Both the position numbers and the translations under genes were made by a program. A stretch of 64,000 nucleotides of DNA from JAEUOS01 sp965279115 (GTDB lineage Bacteria > Pseudomonadota > Gammaproteobacteria > Burkholderiales > JAEUOS01), in NCBI GenBank assembly GCA_965279115.1, contig OZ257137.1:2728001-2792000 (forward strand), given 5' to 3'. Positions 27,385 through 35,978 of the stretch are shown here, in pieces (positions within the stretch are counted from its first letter, which is position 1; each line of letters begins with the position of its first letter). Under the pieces are notes generated by a model, which did no database searches, was not told where the DNA came from, and saw only the letters and a program-made list of their open reading frames with translations.

Positions 27385-28037
27385 GCGGCGCGGCGCTCCG
27401 GTACCGCGATGACGCTGTCGCCGGCCACCACATAGACGCGATCGCCGGCAGCGGGATGGATGGCCCTGGCGCCGGTGAAGTCGCCAAAGGCCGGCAATAC
27501 ACCCACCGATTCGCCAAACCAGAAGCATGGCAGGCGCACCGCCTCGTTGCGCCCCGCCAGGCGATAGGCCGGGTGCAGGTGGCCAGCCAGCACATAGCGG
27601 CCCTGCACCGGCACCGGCAGGTGGCACAACGCGAACGGGCCGTCGATGAGCGGTTCTTCGACCATCCGGATGGCGAGGTTATCGGGTGGCGCACCGGCCA
27701 GGGCATCGTGGTTGCCTTCCACCAGCAGCATCTCGAGCCCGGCATGGCGTTCGCGCCAGCGCGTCAGGGCCGCCAGGGTGTGTGGCGCACGTGCCTCCCT
27801 GGAATGCAGGAAATCCCCGAGGAACACGATGCGTTGTACCGGCTCGCGCGCAATCAGCCCATCCAGCGCAGCCAGGTTGGCCAGTGTGGTCGCTTCCGGC
27901 ACCGGCGCGCCGCGGGCGCGAAAACTGGCCGCCTTGCCGAAATGGGCGTCGGCAATGAAGAGCGTGTGACGGGCGGGCCAGAAGACCGCATGCTCGGCGC
28001 ACAGCGTCAGGCGCTCACCCTTGACTTCGATTTGCAT
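27381..28037 (-). CDS. pdeM: Ligase-associated DNA-damage-response phosphoesterase PdeM
   Basis: The 218-residue calcineurin-like metallophosphoesterase has all five metal motifs: Asp30/His32 in IADAHFGK, Asp75/His78 in LGDFLHS, GNHD (108-111), His139, and GHLHP (152-156). These match the PdeM family found next to Lhr-like helicases and ATP-dependent ligases. The neighbouring helicase gene ends 11 bases upstream, confirming the context. It probably acts as a nuclease or phosphodiesterase on damaged DNA ends in the cytoplasm. Confidence 0.92.
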   Translation of the reverse strand: MQIEVKGERLTLCAEHAVFWPARHTLFIADAHFGKAASFRARGAPVPEATTLANLAALDGLIAREPVQRIVFLGDFLHSREARAPHTLAALTRWRERHAGLEMLLVEGNHDALAGAPPDNLAIRMVEEPLIDGPFALCHLPVPVQGRYVLAGHLHPAYRLAGRNEAVRLPCFWFGESVGVLPAFGDFTGARAIHPAAGDRVYVVAGDSVIAVPERRAA

Positions 28038-28048
28038 GGGCGCGGATT

Positions 28049-30667
28049 CTATTCGGCGCCGGCCAGGGCCGCGGATTCCAGTTCCGCCACCAGGCGCTGC
28101 ACCCGGTCGGCCAGCTTTTCAGTTGTGACCGCCTCGCGCAGGCGTTCCACCATCAGCGGAAACGAGAAGGGCGTGAAACGCTTCGGTTGCGTGAATACCA
28201 GGCGGCGCCGGCGCATCGCCCCCAGGGTGGCGCGCAGGCGGCGGATTTCCAGTTCCTGCTCGAGCGCCTCGGTCTCGGCCTGGCCCAGCAGCAGGTTGCC
28301 GCTGTCATGCTTGCGGAACACTTCGAAGAAAAGGCTGGAGGAGGCCTGCACCTGGCGGGTCGACTTGGGCGCACCGGGAAAGCCCTGGAATACCAGCCCG
28401 GCGATACGCGCGATCTCGCGAAAGCGCCGCTGCGCCAGTTCCGACGCGTTTAGGCTGTCGATCACATCTTCCAGCAGGCGTGCTTCGTCGAACAGGCCGG
28501 CTTCGATCAGGGATGGCCAGTCAAACGGCTGCGGCGAGAGCAGCTCGAAGCCGTAGTCGTTCATCGAGATCGAGAACGTGCCCGGCGCGTCGCGTGCCGC
28601 CCGCCATGCCAGGAGCGAGGCCAGCCCGATGTGCACCATGCGTCCCGCGAAGGGGTAGACAAACAGGTGGTGGCCTTCGCCTGAGCGTATCGATTCGACC
28701 AGCAATGTCTCCGGCGAAGGCAGGGCCGACCACTTGCGCTGCAGTTCGATCAGCGGCCGGATGGCGCGCGCCTCGGGCGTTTCGAAGGCCCCGCGGTGCA
28801 TGTCGCCCAGCACCGCCAGCGAGGCGTCGGCCAGTTCGCCGGAAAACGACATGCGCGCTCCCGACCATTGCGGCACCACGCCCTTGTTGCGCGTGGCCTT
28901 CTTCACGTAGGCCGTCATGTCCTGCACGCGGATCAGTTCCAGCACCCGGCCGCCAAAGGTGAAAGCGTCGCCCTGCTTCAGGCGCGCGATGAAGGACTCC
29001 TCGATGGTGCCGATGCGTCCACCGCTCATCCACGCCACATGCATCGCCGTGTCGGAAACGATGGTGCCCACCGACATGCGGTGCCGCCTTGCAACCATTT
29101 GCGAGGGCACGCGATAGGTGCCTGATTCATCCGCGGTGATGCGGTGGTAATCCGGATAGGCCGACAGCGCGCCGCCGTCGGTGACAAAGCCCAGGCACCA
29201 GTCGAACTCCGCGCGGGTCAGCTCGCGGTAACTGTGCGCACCCGTGACTTCGTCGAACAGGGCGTCAGGTGTGAAGCCGCCGCCCAGCGCGATGGTCACC
29301 AGGTGTTGCACCAGCACGTCAAGCGGCTTGGCCGGTGTGGCGCGCGCCTCGACGCGGCGCGCGTTGCCGGCCTCGCGCGCGGCCGCAGCCTCGATCAGTT
29401 CCATCGCGTTGGTCGGCACCAGGGTGATGCGCGACGTGCGGCCCGGTGCATGGCCGGAGCGGCCGGCGCGCTGTAACAGTCGTGCGATGCCCTTGGCCGA
29501 ACCGATCTGCAGCACCCGCTCGACAGGCAGGAAATCCACCCCCAGGTCCAGGCTGGAGGTGCACACCACCGCTTTCAACGTGCCCTGCTTCAGGCCGGCC
29601 TCGACCCATTCGCGGATCTCCCGGTCCAGCGAACCGTGATGCAGGGCGATCAGTCCCGCCCAGTCGGGTCGGGCGTTGAGCAGCGCCTGGTACCAGATTT
29701 CCGCCTGCGAGCGCACGTTGGTGAACACCAGCGTGGTGGCATGCCGCTCGATCTCGGCCACCACTTCCGGCAACAGCTTCAGGCCGATGTGGCCGCCCCA
29801 CGGAAAGCGCTCCATGGTGGCGGGGATGAGGGTGTCGATCACCACTTCCTTGGGCTCCATGCCATGCACCGTCACCGCGTTTGCCGACCGTTCGCCCAGC
29901 AGCGCCGCGCGCGCCGTCTCCAGATTGCCGAGCGTGGCCGAGAGCCCCCACACCAGCAAGTCGGGACGCCATGCCGACAGGCGCGCCAACGCGAGCTGGG
30001 CCTGCACCCCGCGCTTGTTGCCCATCAGCTCGTGCCATTCGTCGATGATCACCACCTTGAGATGGCGAAAGGTCTCGCGCGCGTCGGCGCGCGCCAGCAT
30101 CAGGGTCAGGCTCTCCGGGGTGGTGACCAACGCGGCGGGCGGCTTGTCTGCCTGTTTAGCCTTCTCGCCTGAAGCGGTATCGCCGGTACGTGCGGCAACC
30201 GTCCAGTCGATGCCCAGGGCCGCCAGCGGCGCCTTGAGTGCACGCACCGTATCGGCCGCCAGCGCGCGCATCGGCGTGATCCACAGCACCGTGAGCGGCT
30301 TGCCGGCCACCCCCGGCGTTGCCGCCGCGTCCAGCGCGCCCAGCCATACCGCGTAGGTCTTGCCGGTGCCGGTGCTTGCATGCAAGAGGCCGGACTTGCC
30401 CTCGCCCATGCGCGCCCATACCTCACGCTGGAACGCGAAAGGCTGCCAGCCTTGATGCTCGAACCACTCGCTGGCGGTGACCGGCCCGTCCGGGGGAGGC
30501 GCGTCTTGCGCCGGCAGTGCCGCATGGAAGTCGAGTGGCGCCTGCTCGGCTCGCAGGATGCGGGTCGCCTTGGCCTCGGCACGCCGCTTGCGATCGAGCT
30601 GCTTGCCCAGATGGTCGGTCGCCGCGATTTCCGGCGGCAGGCCGTAGCGGTTGCCGGGGCGACGCAT
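28049..30667 (-). CDS. Ligase-associated DNA-damage-response DEXH helicase (Lhr-like)
   Basis: The 872-residue SF2 helicase has Walker A STGTGKT at 98-104, motif II DEWHE near 209-213 (a DEXH box) and SATLGNLETAR as motif III. The helicase C-terminal motifs are VVCTSSLDLGVDFLP and RLLQRAGRSGHAPGR. The C-terminal third is the Lhr-specific extension. Together with PdeM, the exonuclease and the ligase in this cluster it fits the ligase-associated DNA-damage-response module, in which the helicase unwinds DNA for repair. It is 6 bases downstream of a MarC gene. Confidence 0.94.
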   Translation of the reverse strand: MRRPGNRYGLPPEIAATDHLGKQLDRKRRAEAKATRILRAEQAPLDFHAALPAQDAPPPDGPVTASEWFEHQGWQPFAFQREVWARMGEGKSGLLHASTGTGKTYAVWLGALDAAATPGVAGKPLTVLWITPMRALAADTVRALKAPLAALGIDWTVAARTGDTASGEKAKQADKPPAALVTTPESLTLMLARADARETFRHLKVVIIDEWHELMGNKRGVQAQLALARLSAWRPDLLVWGLSATLGNLETARAALLGERSANAVTVHGMEPKEVVIDTLIPATMERFPWGGHIGLKLLPEVVAEIERHATTLVFTNVRSQAEIWYQALLNARPDWAGLIALHHGSLDREIREWVEAGLKQGTLKAVVCTSSLDLGVDFLPVERVLQIGSAKGIARLLQRAGRSGHAPGRTSRITLVPTNAMELIEAAAAREAGNARRVEARATPAKPLDVLVQHLVTIALGGGFTPDALFDEVTGAHSYRELTRAEFDWCLGFVTDGGALSAYPDYHRITADESGTYRVPSQMVARRHRMSVGTIVSDTAMHVAWMSGGRIGTIEESFIARLKQGDAFTFGGRVLELIRVQDMTAYVKKATRNKGVVPQWSGARMSFSGELADASLAVLGDMHRGAFETPEARAIRPLIELQRKWSALPSPETLLVESIRSGEGHHLFVYPFAGRMVHIGLASLLAWRAARDAPGTFSISMNDYGFELLSPQPFDWPSLIEAGLFDEARLLEDVIDSLNASELAQRRFREIARIAGLVFQGFPGAPKSTRQVQASSSLFFEVFRKHDSGNLLLGQAETEALEQELEIRRLRATLGAMRRRRLVFTQPKRFTPFSFPLMVERLREAVTTEKLADRVQRLVAELESAALAGAE

Positions 30668-30673
30668 CGCGAC

Positions 30674-31354
30674 TTAGCGCCGGGCCAGTTTCCAGGGTTC
30701 CAGCAGTTCGGACATGCCGTCCCAGAGAATCTGCACGCCGATGCACAAGAGCACGAACGCCATCAGGCGCAGGAACACCGTTGTCCCGTTCTTGCCGAGC
30801 GGCCGCAGGATGCGTTCGGCATAGCGCAGAAAGATGAACACGGTGGCCGCCAGCAGCAATACGCCGACCACCGCCGAGGCCATGTGCAGGATCGCGATCT
30901 TCGAGCTTTGCAGATTGGCGCCCAGGGTGATGGCCACCGCGATGGAGCCCGGGCCGCAGGTGAGCGGAAAGGTGAGCGGATAAAAGGCGCGCTGCGACAG
31001 CGCGTCGAAGCTGACCGAATTTTCCGTCAGCGCGGCGTCACCGGTGCCCTGCGGGTCAGGGGCGGTGAGCAACTGCCAGGCGGTCGAGCACACCAAAAGT
31101 CCACCGGCCACCCGCACAACCGGCAGCGAGATGCCGAAAAATTCCAGCACGAAGGAGCCGACAAACATCGCCGTCACCAGCATGAAGAACACGTTGAAGG
31201 CGATGCGCCGCGCGAGGACGGCGCGGGTCTCCGGGCTCGCGCCATGGGTCATCGCCAGGAACACCGGCGCCGCGCCGGGCGGGTCGAGGATGGGCAGGAG
31301 CGCGGCCACCACCACGAACACGGTCTTGAATGCGGCAATCAGGGAAGCGTCCAT
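30674..31354 (-). CDS. MarC-family integral membrane protein
   Basis: The 226-residue membrane protein has six hydrophobic segments and the MarC signature opening (VVVAALLPILDPPGAAPVFL). FPLTCGPGSIAVAITLGAN in the middle is the second conserved loop. Function of the family is not established; it was once linked to multiple antibiotic resistance, a link since questioned. The start is the ATG at 31352-31354. It sits within the minus-strand DNA-repair cluster, only 6 bases before the helicase gene, and so is probably co-transcribed with it. Confidence 0.88.
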   Translation of the reverse strand: MDASLIAAFKTVFVVVAALLPILDPPGAAPVFLAMTHGASPETRAVLARRIAFNVFFMLVTAMFVGSFVLEFFGISLPVVRVAGGLLVCSTAWQLLTAPDPQGTGDAALTENSVSFDALSQRAFYPLTFPLTCGPGSIAVAITLGANLQSSKIAILHMASAVVGVLLLAATVFIFLRYAERILRPLGKNGTTVFLRLMAFVLLCIGVQILWDGMSELLEPWKLARR

Positions 31355-31391
31355 ACGGCCGAATGATACCGGCCGCGCGGGGCAGATTGGC

Positions 31392-32267
31392 TTAAGTCGC
31401 GGTGTTGTCCGGCACAGGGACGCCGACAATCCAGCCTTCCAGCGGGTCGAGACTGGCTGGCAGGCCGTAATTGCACGCGCGCCTCCCGTAACCCCATGCG
31501 GCTTGCAGGGCGCACAAGACGGCGTCGAGCGTGTCACCGCTTGCATCATCGACGCAGGCCCGCCGCAACTTCGCGGGCATCTTCAGTTGCGGCAGCCAGT
31601 CGAGGCCGCCTCGCTCGAGTGTGGTCACGATGCGCTTGCGCTGGGCGAGCCGCTCCGGAGTCTGCTTGATCCGGTCATCACTCTTGTAGGAGGCACGTCC
31701 GGCTATCTGCCTCGCGACGAAGCCGGGGTACGCCTCCAGTGCAACGCGGGCATGGTCCCCTTCGGCCAGTCCGGGTATATGTATCCCGGCGTCAATGAGT
31801 CGCGGTACGCCCGCACGCAGCATCCACGCCACCGGCGGATTGACCCATTTCATCGAAGGGCTGGAACCCGCCGGGATATCGCAGGCGCGGTGCGCGAACT
31901 TCTTCCCGGCCGGGCGGGCATCGCAAAAGGCCTTGAATGTGTCGCGGATCTGCGTGCGCGACAGTGCGGCGTAGTGCGCCATCAGCGGCAACCACGCAGC
32001 CGGCCAACCGAGGGTTTCGACCAGTTCGCGTGGCAGGCTGAACGGAAAGTCGAAGCCGGCGACCCAGGGGCCAGTATGTCGCAGCCACTGCTCGAAGGCG
32101 GGCCAGGCATCAATGGATTCGAGCCGGTCAAGCGCGAATACATTGGCCGTCAAACTCCCGCTGGCGACGACGATGCGTTTGGAGCGTGAAGGCGTGCTGG
32201 TGAAGTCGACACCGTGGATGCGCACCGGCCTGGCAGGCGTCCGGACGGGCGATTTTTTCGTCGGCAT
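31392..32267 (-). CDS. DUF429-family protein
   Basis: The 291-residue protein resembles DUF429. The opening strand RIHGVDFTSTPSRSKRI followed by AGFDFPFSLPRELV has the look of a ribonuclease-H-like fold with early acidic residues (GVDF, GFDF). Near the C-terminus DDASGDTLDAVLCALQAAW supplies further conserved acids, which would suit a metal-dependent nuclease (inference). The start is the ATG at 32265-32267. It lies 37 bases upstream of marC within the DNA-repair cluster. Biochemical function unknown. Confidence 0.75.
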   Translation of the reverse strand: MPTKKSPVRTPARPVRIHGVDFTSTPSRSKRIVVASGSLTANVFALDRLESIDAWPAFEQWLRHTGPWVAGFDFPFSLPRELVETLGWPAAWLPLMAHYAALSRTQIRDTFKAFCDARPAGKKFAHRACDIPAGSSPSMKWVNPPVAWMLRAGVPRLIDAGIHIPGLAEGDHARVALEAYPGFVARQIAGRASYKSDDRIKQTPERLAQRKRIVTTLERGGLDWLPQLKMPAKLRRACVDDASGDTLDAVLCALQAAWGYGRRACNYGLPASLDPLEGWIVGVPVPDNTAT

Positions 32268-32327
32268 GAGGGCGGAGTAGATTGCGGGTTTGCCCGGCGT
32301 CGCTGACGGGCACCACCGGAGAATCGA

Positions 32328-32633
32328 ATGCCCAAAGGTTACTGGATCGCCCGCTTCGAGGTCACCGACCCGGAGCAATACAAGGCCTACATCGCCGCCA
32401 ACGCCAAGCCGTTCAAGGACTACGGGGCGCGATTCCTGGTACGTTCCGGCCGTTTCGAAACGCCCGAAGGCGAAAGTCGCACGCGCAATGTCGTGATCGA
32501 GTTCCCGTCCTATCAAGCGGCGCTGGATTGCTACCAGTCGCGCGCGTACCAGGCGGCGCTCGAACTGCGAATACCGGCGGCGACGATCGACTTGATCATC
32601 ATCGAGGGCTACGAAGGGCTGCAGCCGGGGTGA
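32328..32633 (+). CDS. DUF1330 protein (dimeric alpha/beta barrel)
   Basis: The 101-residue protein matches DUF1330. PKGYWIARFEVTDPEQYKAY is the family start, RFLVRSGRFETPEGESRTRN the central hairpin, and FPSYQAALDCYQSRAYQAAL the helix, a ferredoxin-like small barrel. Function of the family is unknown. It is the only plus-strand gene within the minus-strand repair cluster, and its 3-prime end overlaps the convergent ligase gene by 25 bases. It may be a later insertion between ligase and DUF429 genes. Confidence 0.87.
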   Translation: MPKGYWIARFEVTDPEQYKAYIAANAKPFKDYGARFLVRSGRFETPEGESRTRNVVIEFPSYQAALDCYQSRAYQAALELRIPAATIDLIIIEGYEGLQPG

Positions 32634-34288
32634 TCTCCCGGCGTCGCGCGGACTTCTCGGGATTCGCCATCCATTGCAAGCAATCCCTGCAGATATTCCA
32701 GCGTATCCGCCTCCTCGACCTTCTTGTCGGTTCGCAGCCGCAACATGCGCGGAAAGCGCACCGCGATGCCGCTCTTGTGGCGCGGGCTTTTCTGGATGCC
32801 TTCGAACCCCAGTTCGAACACCAGCGAGGGCGTGACGCTCCTGACCGGGCCGAATTTCTCGATGGTGGTCTTGCGGATCACCGCATCGACCATGCGGAAT
32901 TCCTCGTCGGTGAGTCCTGAATAGGCCTTGGCGAAGGGCACCAGGCTGCGCTCCGGACCGCTGCCGCTCCATACTGCGAAGGTGTAGTCGGTGTACAGGC
33001 TGGCGCGGCGCCCATGGCCGGCCTGGGCGTAGATGAGCACACAGTCCACCGAAAGCGGATCGATCTTCCATTTCCACCAGGTACCGGTGTCGCGGGTGCG
33101 GCCGGTACCGTAGGCGGAATCCACCTGCTTGAGCATCAGGCCCTCCACGCCTCGACCCCGTGACTCGGCACGCAGGGCGGCGTAAGCGGCCCAGTCGTGG
33201 GCTACGACCAGGGGGGAGAGCAGCAGGCCCGGCGTGGCATGCGCGGCCAGCAGTTGTTCCAGGCGGGCACGGCGCGCCTGTTGCGGCTCATTGCGAATGT
33301 CGCGCCCGTCCGCTTCCAGCAGGTCGTAGGCCATGAAGACTACCGGTGCGTCGGCGAGGATTTTCTTGCCCAGCGTCTTGCGGCCGATACGTTGCTGCAA
33401 CAGCGCAAAGGGGGCGGGCCGGTCGCCGCCCTTCCACGCCAGTATCTCGCCGTCGAGCACGCTGCCCTCGGGCAACCCTTGCGCGGCAGAGACGATCTCG
33501 GGAAATCGCTCGGTCACCAGTTCCTCGCCGCGCGACCAGATCCAGGTTTGCCCGGCGCGACGCACGACCTGCGCGCGGATGCCGTCGTATTTCCACTCCA
33601 CCTGCCATTGCGTGGTGTCGCCCAGGCTGGCCGATTCGGTGAGTTGATGGGCAAGAAAAAAGGGGTAGGGTGCGCCGGCATCGATGGCGCCGCTGTCGCC
33701 GGGTTCGATCAGGCGGGCAAAGCGCTGCGGCGTCGGTGGCGCCTTTGCGTCGGTGTAACCCATTGCGCGCAGCGCCACCAGTTTGGGGTCGAGGCCTGCG
33801 TGTTCAGCGAGTGCGCGGATCACCAGCAACCTGGAGACACCGACGCGAAAGCCGCCGCCGATCAGCTTGGTCAGGAGAAAGCGGCCCTGCCAGTCGAGCA
33901 TGCCCCAGTAGCTGGCGAGCCGCGCCGCGATATCGGCCTCTGCAAGGCCGCGCAGCGGCGCCAGGCGCGTCTCCACCCATTCCGCCAGTCCGGTGTCGTC
34001 GTTCGCCTCGCCTTCCGGCAACACATGGGCGATGGTCTCGGCCAGGTCACCCACGGCCTGGTAGCTTTCCTCGAACAGCCAGTCGGGCAGGCCGCCGGTG
34101 CGCTGCGCGACTTCGCGCAACAGGCGCGTCGGTACCGTCTGGCGCGGCTTGCCGCCGGCCAAGAAATACACCGCCCAGGCGGCGTCGGCGGGGGGCGCGT
34201 CGGCGAAATAGCGGCGCAGCGCGGCAACCTTGGCGTTGGTGGCGGTCTGCGCGTCGAGTTCGGCGAACAGGCGGGCGAAGCGCCTCAT
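32609..34288 (-). CDS. ATP-dependent DNA ligase, ligase-associated damage-response type
   Basis: The 559-residue ligase has an N-terminal helical DNA-binding domain (1-200). The adenylation domain has the nucleotidyl-lysine motif EWKYDGIRAQ (Lys232), SRGEELVTERFPE, VLDGEIL, VFMAYDLLE, GVEGLMLKQ and WWKWK, i.e. motifs I to V. An OB domain follows. This length and order match the cisATP-type ligase partnered with exonuclease, helicase and PdeM. It seals nicks during repair using ATP. It overlaps the upstream 168-residue gene by 4 bases and the convergent DUF1330 gene by 25. Confidence 0.94.
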   Translation of the reverse strand: MRRFARLFAELDAQTATNAKVAALRRYFADAPPADAAWAVYFLAGGKPRQTVPTRLLREVAQRTGGLPDWLFEESYQAVGDLAETIAHVLPEGEANDDTGLAEWVETRLAPLRGLAEADIAARLASYWGMLDWQGRFLLTKLIGGGFRVGVSRLLVIRALAEHAGLDPKLVALRAMGYTDAKAPPTPQRFARLIEPGDSGAIDAGAPYPFFLAHQLTESASLGDTTQWQVEWKYDGIRAQVVRRAGQTWIWSRGEELVTERFPEIVSAAQGLPEGSVLDGEILAWKGGDRPAPFALLQQRIGRKTLGKKILADAPVVFMAYDLLEADGRDIRNEPQQARRARLEQLLAAHATPGLLLSPLVVAHDWAAYAALRAESRGRGVEGLMLKQVDSAYGTGRTRDTGTWWKWKIDPLSVDCVLIYAQAGHGRRASLYTDYTFAVWSGSGPERSLVPFAKAYSGLTDEEFRMVDAVIRKTTIEKFGPVRSVTPSLVFELGFEGIQKSPRHKSGIAVRFPRMLRLRTDKKVEEADTLEYLQGLLAMDGESREVRATPGDHPGCSPS

Positions 34289-34791
34289 TCGCGGCCGGAG
34301 GTGTCGCCGGACAAGCTGCCGAAGAGTTTTCTCTTGAAGGCTTCGAAGGCCTCGTCGCGGTCGGTATAGGTTTCGCGGATCGCGTGCTCGTTACGCGCCT
34401 GCTCGGCACCGACAAATGCGGCCAGCGCCTCCTTGAGGGCGGGCGTGAGGTTGCGGTCCGCCGAGAGCACCACCTGCGCCACCAGGGCGGGGTCGATGTG
34501 CTTGGGCCCGGCCAGGCACAGCCTGGTGTGGGCCGGCAGGGTCTCGATCAGTCCCAGCAGGGCGCGCTCGCCTTCATGCGGGGCCAGGTAGGTGGCGTCC
34601 GGCAGGCGGGCGATGATGGGTGGCTCGTCCGGCGGTGGCGGCTCCCATGCGGCGGCGATGTAATGCGCGTGCAGGGTATCGCTGGCGGCCACCGCGCGGA
34701 ACACGCAGGCCACCCATACGCCGTCGCTCCAGCGCCGGGTCAGGCGCGGCACGACTTCCTGGATGAAACGCTGCTGGATGGTGCGGTCCAT
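34285..34791 (-). CDS. Uncharacterised protein between repair exonuclease and ligase
   Basis: The 168-residue soluble protein has no motif I recognise. It opens with a helix (TIQQRFIQEVVPRLTRRW), then short strands (GVWVACVFRAVAAS) and a proline-rich linker (WEPPPPDEPPII). Predicted helices follow (ALLGLIETLP, ALKEALAAFVGAEQARN), and it ends in a charged helix (RDEAFEAFKRKLFG). It overlaps the ligase start by 4 bases and lies 12 bases after the exonuclease gene, so all three should be translated together. Such tight coupling suggests a ligase or exonuclease cofactor (inference). Confidence 0.78.
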   Translation of the reverse strand: MDRTIQQRFIQEVVPRLTRRWSDGVWVACVFRAVAASDTLHAHYIAAAWEPPPPDEPPIIARLPDATYLAPHEGERALLGLIETLPAHTRLCLAGPKHIDPALVAQVVLSADRNLTPALKEALAAFVGAEQARNEHAIRETYTDRDEAFEAFKRKLFGSLSGDTSGRE

Positions 34792-34803
34792 GGATGGATT
34801 CGA

Positions 34804-35871
34804 TTATGCAGGCGAAAGGCCGGTTGCGTCGATCGGGTCGCCGGTCGTGGCGGCTGCGGGCGCATCCGCACCCGTCTCGCCGGCGAATTCGGTCTCGAAT
34901 GCCTGCGCGGCGAGGCCCTGGGCCGCGAGCCAGCGCACCATCACCGGCACCTGGCCGTGGGTGACGATCACCCGCTCGGCCCCGGTGGCGGCAATCGCGC
35001 GCATGAGTCCCGACCAGTCCGCATGGTCGGAAAGCACGAAGCCGCGGTCGACCGCGTTGCGGCGGCGTGCGCCGCGCAACTGCATCCAGCCGGAGGCAAA
35101 GGCGTCGGAATGGTCGCCGAAGCGTTTCAACCAAGTGCTGCCCTGGACCGAGGGGGGTGCGAGCACCAGCGCGCGCCTGAGGTCATTGCGATCCAGCCCG
35201 TCGCTGACCATCCGGGTCGCGGGCAATGCCACGCCGCTGGCGCGATAGGCGGCGTTGAGGTTTTCGGTCGCGCCGTGGCAGATGATGGGGCCGATGGAAG
35301 GGTCGACCATCGCGAGGATGCGCTGCGCCTTGCCGAAGGAGTATGCCAGCAGCAGGCTGGCGCGCCCGGCTTCGGCGTTGGCGGCCCACCATGCATTGAT
35401 GTCGGCGGCGATCCCGGCCTGCGGTTTCCAGCGATACACCGGCAGGCCGAAAGTGGATTCGCTGATGAAGGTGTGGCAGCGCAGTGGCTCGAAGGCGTCG
35501 CAGGTCGCGTCTTCGGCGGCGAACCCCGGTGCCACTTTGTAGTCGCCGGAAGCGACCCAGACGCAACCCTGGTGCTCGATGCGCACCTGTGCCGAGCCCA
35601 GCACGTGGCCGGCTGGATGCAGCGAAACGCGTACGCCGTTGATGAGCGTGCTCGCGCCGTAGGCAAGGGTATCGAGTGAAATGCTTCCCAGGCGCGCCTT
35701 CAGGACGTGGGCGGAAGGGGCGGCTGCCAGATAGTGGCGATGCCCGCCGCGCGCATGGTCGCTGTGGGCATGGGTGATCACCGCGCGGTCCACCGGCCGC
35801 CAGGGGTCGATGAAAAAGTCGCCCGGCGGGCAATACAGGCCTTGCGACTTGAGGACGACCAGATCGGACAT
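34804..35871 (-). CDS. Ligase-associated DNA-damage-response exonuclease (MBL fold)
   Basis: The 355-residue metallo-beta-lactamase-fold nuclease has its zinc motif THAHSDHA at 33-40 (HxHxDH). HPAGHVLGSAQV, ASGDYKVAPG and FISESTFGLP (beta-CASP-like acids) follow, and VLSDHADW lies near the end. It belongs to the exonuclease family paired with ATP-dependent ligases and Lhr-like helicases. The start ATG at 35869-35871 opens with SDLVVLKSQGLYC, the family N-terminus; a longer frame is not used. It is the first gene of the minus-strand repair cluster, with its promoter in the 107-bp gap before the next Bug gene. Confidence 0.92.
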   Translation of the reverse strand: MSDLVVLKSQGLYCPPGDFFIDPWRPVDRAVITHAHSDHARGGHRHYLAAAPSAHVLKARLGSISLDTLAYGASTLINGVRVSLHPAGHVLGSAQVRIEHQGCVWVASGDYKVAPGFAAEDATCDAFEPLRCHTFISESTFGLPVYRWKPQAGIAADINAWWAANAEAGRASLLLAYSFGKAQRILAMVDPSIGPIICHGATENLNAAYRASGVALPATRMVSDGLDRNDLRRALVLAPPSVQGSTWLKRFGDHSDAFASGWMQLRGARRRNAVDRGFVLSDHADWSGLMRAIAATGAERVIVTHGQVPVMVRWLAAQGLAAQAFETEFAGETGADAPAAATTGDPIDATGLSPA

Positions 35872-35978
35872 GTCCCGAGTGTAGCGGCATGCGCCGGGGC
35901 GATCACAACCCGCTTGTGTACACTTGCCCGGGGGCGAGGGCTGGCCAGGGCCTGCCCGCAACATCGTGGAGATGACGC

